A DNA stretch of 64,000 nt from assembly GCA_937136055.1 (NCBI GenBank), contig CAKZOD010000076.1, forward strand, positions 21,887 through 85,886, given 5' to 3'. Position numbers and translations under genes: made by a program. Source of the DNA: an uncultured Oceanospirillaceae bacterium. GTDB lineage: Bacteria; Pseudomonadota; Gammaproteobacteria; Pseudomonadales; Balneatricaceae. Each line of letters starts with the position of its first letter. Position 1 is the first letter of the stretch. The notes under the pieces were generated by a model that was not told where the DNA came from, ran no database searches, and worked only from the letters and a program-made list of their open reading frames with translations. This document shows, piece after piece, positions 12,001-18,784 of this stretch.

Positions 12001-14222
12001 TCGACATTAAAACTAACAACCAAGCTTCCTTTAGACGCAAGTTCGAAATTCAAATCTATCGCTAGCGCACTTAGATCGAGGATTGCTTTGTGAGTATCTG
12101 TTTCATCTGCACTAGAGATAAAAACTTCATCGACATCTGAACCTAAGGATTCCCACCACTTGTTCACAAATGTAAATGTATTCGTTGCATTACTGCCCTT
12201 AACTGTTTCAATAAACAGCGTATTAGTAACGCTGTCTTTTTGTGACCCATTTTCTTCAGTGAAAGCGGCAACGCCAAGCGCTCCCCATGTCACATTTAAA
12301 TCATCAGTGATGGCACTAAAATCAAAAATATCTTTACCGGCATTTACGCTTGAAGCGTTAGCACTATCACCGGTGGTACTATCAATAGCGCTCACTTGTC
12401 CCCAGTTCTGTTGGAAGATGTAAAGATCGTTACCTTCCCCACCTTTGACAATAGTATTAGTGCTATTTTCAGAGATTGTAATCGTATCGTGACCCTCACC
12501 ACCGTCGACCGTATTACTACCTGAACCTGTGGTTATTGAATCGTTTCCATTCCCTCCACTGATGTCATCGTCACCCTCATCTCCTGTTATAACATCATCG
12601 CCATCACCACCTTCGAGGATATCATTACCCTCACCGCCTACAATTTTATCGTCGCCCTGACCACCTTTTAACTCATCATCATCACTCGCGCCTTCTAAAA
12701 CATTTTTACCGCCGCCTCCAAGAACCGTAATACGTTTAGGATCAAAGTTTACTAAGTTTCCGATACGACTAAGTTTTGCATCCGCTTCAGACAGATCAAC
12801 AACGTTATCAGCTTCCCCTTGATAAACAACTTCAAGGAAAGTCCCTCCTTTAATACTAGAACGTAATTCACTGGATAACTGAATACCCTTCTCGAGGGTT
12901 AAAAGATAAGTTGCACCGCCTTTGACTTTTAGCGATTTAATTTCACCTATTTCTCCACTTTTAAAAGAAAAAACCGTTGTTACACTACCGGCTGTCACCA
13001 CGATAGAAGTATCTTCTTTTAATGTAATATTTAGATTCCCAGCGACAGCCTCTAAATTGAGGGTATCAATGCTTTTGCTCAACTCAACTGAAGGCTTAGA
13101 AGATAACGCACCATCAAACTCATATTCTGAATCCCCTAAAACCGAGTTATTGAGCGAAGCCAATGAAAAGCTCGTATTTTCAATCTCACCAACTTCTTGC
13201 TCTAACTGCCAGTTTGCCCCCTCGGCATTACCTGTGTCATCATTTGATGCCGCCACATCGGCCCCTGTAAACTCAGCAAAGGATCGCACAAATTCAAGCC
13301 CTACCTCCCCTTTAGCGACATCACAACCATACAGCATGATATCTGCATCATCATTTAACGCTTCACTCCAAAGTTTAAGTTGCTGTTGGTTTTGGCGAAG
13401 TTTTTGAGTATTGAGTTTACTATTACCTAAAAATAACGCACCTTGTGCACCATGACTCAATAGATGGACGGCGGCAACGTCTTCAAAATAACTCAGAACA
13501 TTTGAGATTTGAGATACACCATCCTCACCACTATTGAGAATAAAAATTTTGGTTCCACGATCGGCGTTCACTAACACTTGCTGCTCAATTGTTAAACCTT
13601 GCAACTCTAAAGGCGATGCACTTTTACTTTCGTTTTCTGCAAGCACATCATTGACTAACAAGCCAGAATTCAGTGATTCCAGTCTAGGTATATCGGTAAC
13701 GAGATCTGAGCCTTCGTTATGAATTAATTCGTTAACTACCGCATCGAGTTGGGGGATACTCGAATCGAGGATGATAATTTGCTGAGCTTTTATACGTTCA
13801 AATAGGTGTAAGTCTGCCGCGCTAATTAAAGGCGCCGCCGACTGATCATTTTCAAGGGGAGCTGCGGTGGTCGTTGTATTTTGTATAGCAGGATCGATGG
13901 AGACTTCAATTTCTGAAAACGCTTCAACACTTGAATCAGTCGATAACTCAACATCCTCTGTGAGTTGATCAACTAAACGGGTAAGAGTGTCATCAACAGC
14001 AATAGTTTGAGGCTCAAATTCTTCTCTATCAAAGTTAGATAGCTGCTGCTCGGATTCAATCACTTGGCTTGTTAGCAATTCGCTTTGCTGTTCAAGGTCA
14101 GAAGCAGATATTCCCAAATCAGCGGATAGAAGTACCCGATTTTCCAAAGCTTCCAGATACAATTTTTGCTTTTTCTTAGCCGCTTTCTTAACTTTATTCG
14201 TTCGTTTAAAGAAGTTGTTCAT
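1..14222 (-). CDS. Giant RTX-type secreted protein (partial, continues past the left edge): LEPR-XLL-like N-terminus, DUF4347-like domain, hemolysin-type Ca-binding repeats, internal metzincin-like HExxHxxGxxH motif
   Basis: Reverse-strand reading from ATG at 14222 ([37 protein letters not shown]...). Motifs at 10166, 6263 and 173 are all in frame with this ATG. Contains GGxGxDxLxGGxGxD repeats. No stop seen when read by eye. Absent from the ORF track because it has no stop inside the window. Confidence 0.9.
   Translation of the reverse strand, partial: [4740 protein letters not shown]
6231..6263 (-). other. Metzincin-type zinc-binding motif [11 protein letters not shown] inside the giant protein
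   Basis: Reverse complement of gcgccttcatgctgcaaacccaataaatgacctatttcatgactcac reads [16 protein letters not shown]; in frame with the giant ORF start (14222-6263 is divisible by 3). Confidence 0.85.
6549..6578 (-). repeat. Hexanucleotide tandem repeat (AGTATA x4 plus one imperfect copy) coding for [10 protein letters not shown]
   Basis: Direct reading: agtataagtataagtataagtataagtatc. Confidence 0.95.
11205..11350 (-). repeat. Second RTX repeat block ([52 protein letters not shown])
   Basis: Direct translation of the minus strand in the giant ORF frame. Confidence 0.9.
12480..12725 (-). repeat. RTX nonapeptide repeat block ([44 protein letters not shown])
   Basis: Direct translation; consecutive GGxGxDxLx units. 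Confidence 0.9.
13200..13795 (-). other. DUF4347-like domain in the giant protein
   Basis: [15 protein letters not shown]...[54 protein letters not shown]...[39 protein letters not shown] matches the typical DUF4347 pattern. Confidence 0.8.
14118..14156 (-). other. LEPR-XLL-like N-terminal motif ([13 protein letters not shown])
   Basis: Residues 23-35 of the giant ORF; resembles the LEPRxLLSAD motif at the N-terminus of giant surface/secreted proteins. Confidence 0.7.
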
Positions 14223-14283
14223 TGTCGCCCCCGCGATTTATAAAGGAATTAAAAGCTTGCACACTCTTTAGAGCTGCCCTTTA

Positions 14284-15630
14284 TTAAGCTTTTGGCACTA
14301 GCCAATCATTCACAATATTAATATCACTTTGCTGTAAATTACCCACCAATGACCGCAGTCTTAACTGGTTAAGTAGGTAATCGTATTTTGCCTGGAATAA
14401 ATCCTTTCTCGCAGCGTACAAATCTCGCTCAGCATCTAGAACCACTATCGCAGCTTCAAGCTTTGACTCAAAAGCTGTTCTACGTAACTCTAGCGTCGCT
14501 TCTTGAGCCACAACGGCTTTTTCAAGCGCTGTTATTCTTCTCACTGCATTAACGACACCCCAGTAAGCATCTTTAGATTGGCGACGGGACTCTCTTATAA
14601 GTTGTTCTAGCTTTTCTTTTGATGCGGCATATAAAGCTATCGCTTCACGCTTTTTAGAACTTACTGATCCACCGCTATATAGAGGAACACTTAGCCTAAG
14701 CAACACTTCGTTTGTACCAACTTCACTGCCACCACCAAATAAAGTACCTCCAGTTTCCTGTCTACTGGAACGTAAAACTAGATCTAAGTTAGGAAAGTGA
14801 CCGCCATTTTGACGTTTGATTTCTTGTTTTGCGACTTCCACAACATGGCGCTGTACCACTATATTTGGATTGTGTTTTAAGGATTCATCAACCCAAAATA
14901 ATTCGTCTTCAGGATTCGGTTTTTCTAGTATCAAACTGTCTGTTAATCGAGCAAGACCAATGGGTGCACGCCCTATAATTTCATTGAGTGCTTCACGAGA
15001 GTCACTCAATGCTATCTGTGCATATGAGTAATCTGCTTCTATTGAAGCCAACCTCGCTTCTGCCTCAAACTTATCAACAGGACGCCCTACGCCTGCATTT
15101 AAACGTCCTTGAGCTATTGATAGCTGTTCAAGAGCTGAGTTTTTCTGAACTTCCAAAAAGCCCTGTTCATCTTCAGCAGCCAACGACGCGAGGTAAGCTT
15201 CAGAGAGCCTTAGCATCATATCTTGCTGAGCGAGGCTTAAATCCACTGTCGCTTTTTTGAATTCCGCTTTCGCTTGTCCTAACCGAATATAGTTAGCGTA
15301 TCTAAAAATAGGTTGAGTGAAACTAATGGACATTGTGGTACTAGGGAAACTCGTACTACCTCTTTCAAATACGGTGTTATCGCTGCTAATAATATTTTGA
15401 GTGGTTTTTACACGATCATAATCAAAAGTAATAGTAGGAAGGTAATCAGCCCTAGCTTGAGGCACAATTTCAGAATTAGCCTGATGTTGAAACTTTGCTT
15501 CTTGATACTGTGGATCAGAATTGAGAGCGACGAGGTACAAATCTAATAAACTCTCTTCAGATGCAGACACTGCTCCTGAAAGAACAAATGCTGATAGATT
15601 AATCATCGTTAGCGTTTTTTTAAAAGTCAT
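14284..15630 (-). CDS. TolC-family outer membrane efflux/type I secretion protein
   Basis: 448 aa with signal peptide; LYLVALNSDPQYQEAKFQHQANSEIVPQARADYLPTI and C-terminal ERDLYAARKDLFQAKYDYLLNQLRLRSLVGNL are typical of TolC/type I secretion OMPs. Confidence 0.9.
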   Translation of the reverse strand: MTFKKTLTMINLSAFVLSGAVSASEESLLDLYLVALNSDPQYQEAKFQHQANSEIVPQARADYLPTITFDYDRVKTTQNIISSDNTVFERGSTSFPSTTMSISFTQPIFRYANYIRLGQAKAEFKKATVDLSLAQQDMMLRLSEAYLASLAAEDEQGFLEVQKNSALEQLSIAQGRLNAGVGRPVDKFEAEARLASIEADYSYAQIALSDSREALNEIIGRAPIGLARLTDSLILEKPNPEDELFWVDESLKHNPNIVVQRHVVEVAKQEIKRQNGGHFPNLDLVLRSSRQETGGTLFGGGSEVGTNEVLLRLSVPLYSGGSVSSKKREAIALYAASKEKLEQLIRESRRQSKDAYWGVVNAVRRITALEKAVVAQEATLELRRTAFESKLEAAIVVLDAERDLYAARKDLFQAKYDYLLNQLRLRSLVGNLQQSDINIVNDWLVPKA

Positions 15631-16634
15631 TCTTACCCCTAATTAAACTATTATTATTTTTCTGCCAATTACTTTCTAAATAAACAGCAAGTACATACTG
15701 AAAGCTTTAGTGATGAACTAAAAAGCATTTTCTATCAATAACAGTAACCCGTTAAAAGCTACTAATTATCGTTCGTAGATTGAGGGATTTTTGTAGGCCC
15801 ACCTTGCTTTTGTATACGTATAAAGCCACCCATAATGACAATCTATAGAATTCTAGAAACATATAAGGTGAGTATTAAAAGTACCTTTAGCCTGACAGTT
15901 TAAATGTGTTCATTCTATTTTCAGTCTCTTCAAGCCATCAATAGCTAACCTAGCAGTGATACCTCGTTTATTTTGGTACTTCCCTTCAGACATATTACTT
16001 AGCCATCTATGTTCTAGATATTAACTTTAGTTAGTTTTATTTTATTAATTCTAAAAATATATATTAACACCACAAATCATATATTCCCATAATAATCAAA
16101 TAGTTGCATTATAGTCACCTATTGGCAACACTATTAACTTACAGCTTATTTTTTATATAAGGCTATTTAATAAAAGTTGCAATAGAGCCGATAGTAAGAA
16201 GCAAAAGCTTTTAAGACACTGAAGCTTGACCTCAAAGAAACAAGAGCGATGTAGATAAGGCTAAATTGGTTTTATTTAGATAGGACAAAATGAGGCTCAA
16301 TTCAAATAGCAAAGGCTTCATTCAATAGACATAACAATGACAATTTATTAGAAACATTCTCAATCCTTAACAACTATTTGAATCAATTGCGAAGAGATTA
16401 ACGCAAGACAGTCACTTTAGTTTCGGTTTTTAATACCTAAAGGCACCAGCGCTACTATCTACCTAAGCTATCCAAACTATCCTAGCTATCCAAGTTTGCT
16501 ATGCGCTTTTTCGGCGCTAAATGTAAGTTGCCACATCTTGAAAAAATCGGGCTGTAAATCGAAACGAGTCAAAAAAAGTGCTCGCTTGATCACGCCGAGC
16601 ACTTTGAAAAGAAGATTAGAAAGGAGTTTCGAGC

Positions 16635-18222
16635 TTAAGCTATCCAGCAGCGAATAAGCGCAAAACCATTGGAAAGCTCTGCTGATGGATGCTTTTGAAA
16701 GCCTTCTACTTTTTGTGATTTTCCGTCAATATAATCATTAAACATAGGGATAATTGAACCGCCATCATCGCGCACCATCATCGACATCTGAGTATAGATA
16801 TCCTTGCGTTTGGCGCGGTCAGTTTCAACTCGAGCTTGGGATAATAGCTGATCAAAGGTCGGTCTCTTCCACTTCGTATCATTCCAGTCCGCAGTAGACT
16901 TATAAGCGACCGAATACATTTCGTCTTGGGTATTTCGCCCTGTCCAGTACGAAGCACAAAATGGCTTTTTATTCCAAACGTTTGACCAGTAACCATCCGC
17001 CGGTTCACGTTGCACTTCAAGGTTAATGCCCGCTTTAGAGGCCTGTTGACTAAAGAGTAGAGCTGCATCCATACCATTGGAAAAAGCAGCATCTGAAGAG
17101 CTCAATACCACTGGTCCTGAATGTCCTGACTTTTTATAGTGAAATGCGGCTTTATCAGGATCGTAGCTGCGCTGTTCTATCTCAGAGTTGAATAAATCGT
17201 AGGAATCGTTAATAGGATAGTCGTTGCCAACAGAGCCGTAGCCATGCAGTACACGTTTAACTAAGTCTTCACGATTAATCGCATATTTAAGTGCCAAGCG
17301 CAGATCGACATTATCAAATGGTGCCGTATCTGTATGCATGATGAAAGTATAGTGGCCACCACCAGAGGTATTAACAACATCGATATTCGGCAACTTATCG
17401 AGCAACTTCGCAGTTTTAGGCGAGATTCGGTTAACGAAGTGTACAGCGCCTGAACTCAACGCCGACATACGCGCTGTTTGATCATTTAATACTCGAATTT
17501 CAACACTGTCAGCGTGTCCTACTTCATCGTTCCAATAGCCAGCGAACTTTTCACCGACATGGCGCACCCCTGGCTCATTCACTGTGACCTTATATGGTCC
17601 TGTACCTATTCCAGCACTCGGGTCATCAAAGCCGCCATTTGGCTGAATAATTAAATGATAATCGGATAGCAAATAGGGTAAATCGGCATTGCCACCTTTG
17701 AGTTCGATGACAACATCTTCTCCGGCAACAGATATAGAGTCTATGTCACGCATGATACCTAAAGCACCCGATTTAGTGTCTTCACCGGAGTGACGTTTTA
17801 GCGTTTGCACCACATCGTTAGCATCCATCTCTTTGCCGTTGTGGAACTGCACCCCTTTGCGCAATTTGAAAGTCCAAGTTTTAGCACCGTTTGATGGCTC
17901 CCACGATGTCGCTAAATATGGGATAGCTTCTCCTGTGGGGGCGATATCGACTAGTGTCTCCCCCCATACTCGCAAGAAGTTAAAGGGTACTTGGGATGCA
18001 GAGAGCGCTGGATCAAGGCTATCGGTGGAGCTCCCCCCCTTCTAACCCGGCGATTAAGTGGCCACCTTTTTTGGGTTTTTCAGCGGCAAATAGGTTTTGA
18101 CTGAGCATTGAACTGGCGAGTGGAGCTGCAACGCCCAAGGCGGTTGCGGCGCGTAAAAAATCTCGGCGATTGAGTTGTCCATTCTTGACATGAGTGGTTA
18201 GTTTTTCTAGATCATTCGACAT
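16635..18222 (-). pseudogene. Family 5 (SBP_bac_5) peptide/nickel-type ABC substrate-binding protein with Tat signal, split by a +1 frameshift in a G7 run
   Basis: 18222-18019 encodes a Tat-type leader (NRRDFLRAATALGVAAPLASS). 17975-16635 encodes the remainder in another frame. Removing one G from the run at 18033-18039 joins ...LIAGLEGG|SSTDSLDPALSASQVPFNFLRVWGETLVD. Confidence 0.85.
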
Positions 18223-18427
18223 AATTAACCTCTATATTATTGTTATGGTTTTTCTTTCAGCTCACTTGTGTTTATGCACTAAAAAGATAAATAGTGATAA
18301 CCAAGCAGGAAAAGCACGCTACCTCAACCCGAAGAAATGATGTATACGAACCGCAATTAATTCAGAGAGACCTTTGCATCATTGGTTGGTTGACACCTCC
18401 TTACACTTTAGGTTGTTGTTACATGAA

Positions 18428-18715
18428 TCAGCTTTTATTTGATCGATAAAGGTAACGATTCACAATGGGGACTCGAATATCCCAGCAAGCACTGACACCC
18501 GCGTGAATCACAACATGACAGCCAGCGTTAATCGTCACTTCTTCGTCATTATTAGTGCGAATATGGGCTTCTCCCGATTGCACAATAAACTCGACATCTT
18601 GGTCATAGTCGTAGTTAAACTCGGTTAACTCTCCACTCTCCCACAAATCCCAATGCTGACAAGATTCTTGCTCATCAGCGGTTGCTAAGTGCACTTCAAT
18701 CATCTTCTTACTCAT
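18428..18715 (-). CDS. Small cupin-domain protein
   Basis: VEFIVQSGEAHIRTNNDEEVTINAGCHVVIHAGVSACWDI is cupin-like; start MSKKMIEVHL preferred over the longer ORF start at 18733. Confidence 0.6.
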   Translation of the reverse strand: MSKKMIEVHLATADEQESCQHWDLWESGELTEFNYDYDQDVEFIVQSGEAHIRTNNDEEVTINAGCHVVIHAGVSACWDIRVPIVNRYLYRSNKS

Positions 18716-18784
18716 ATCTCTCCTAATAGCCATTATTCGCGCTGACTATTCACACCCGTTATCCACACTATTCATTCACTTAAG

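Noticed and set aside
627-13722. About 18 plus-strand ORFs listed by the track in 627-13722
   Set aside because: They lie antisense to the continuous minus-strand giant ORF, have low-complexity translations (Ser/Thr/Pro-rich) typical of the antisense of RTX repeats, and show no recognisable domains.
14816-15546. Plus-strand ORFs inside the tolC-like gene
   Set aside because: Antisense shadows of a well-supported TolC-family CDS.
16450-16500. Repeated 'agctatccaa' stretches upstream of the SBP gene end
   Set aside because: Short and imperfect (agctatccaaactatcctagctatccaag); could be chance in AT-rich sequence.
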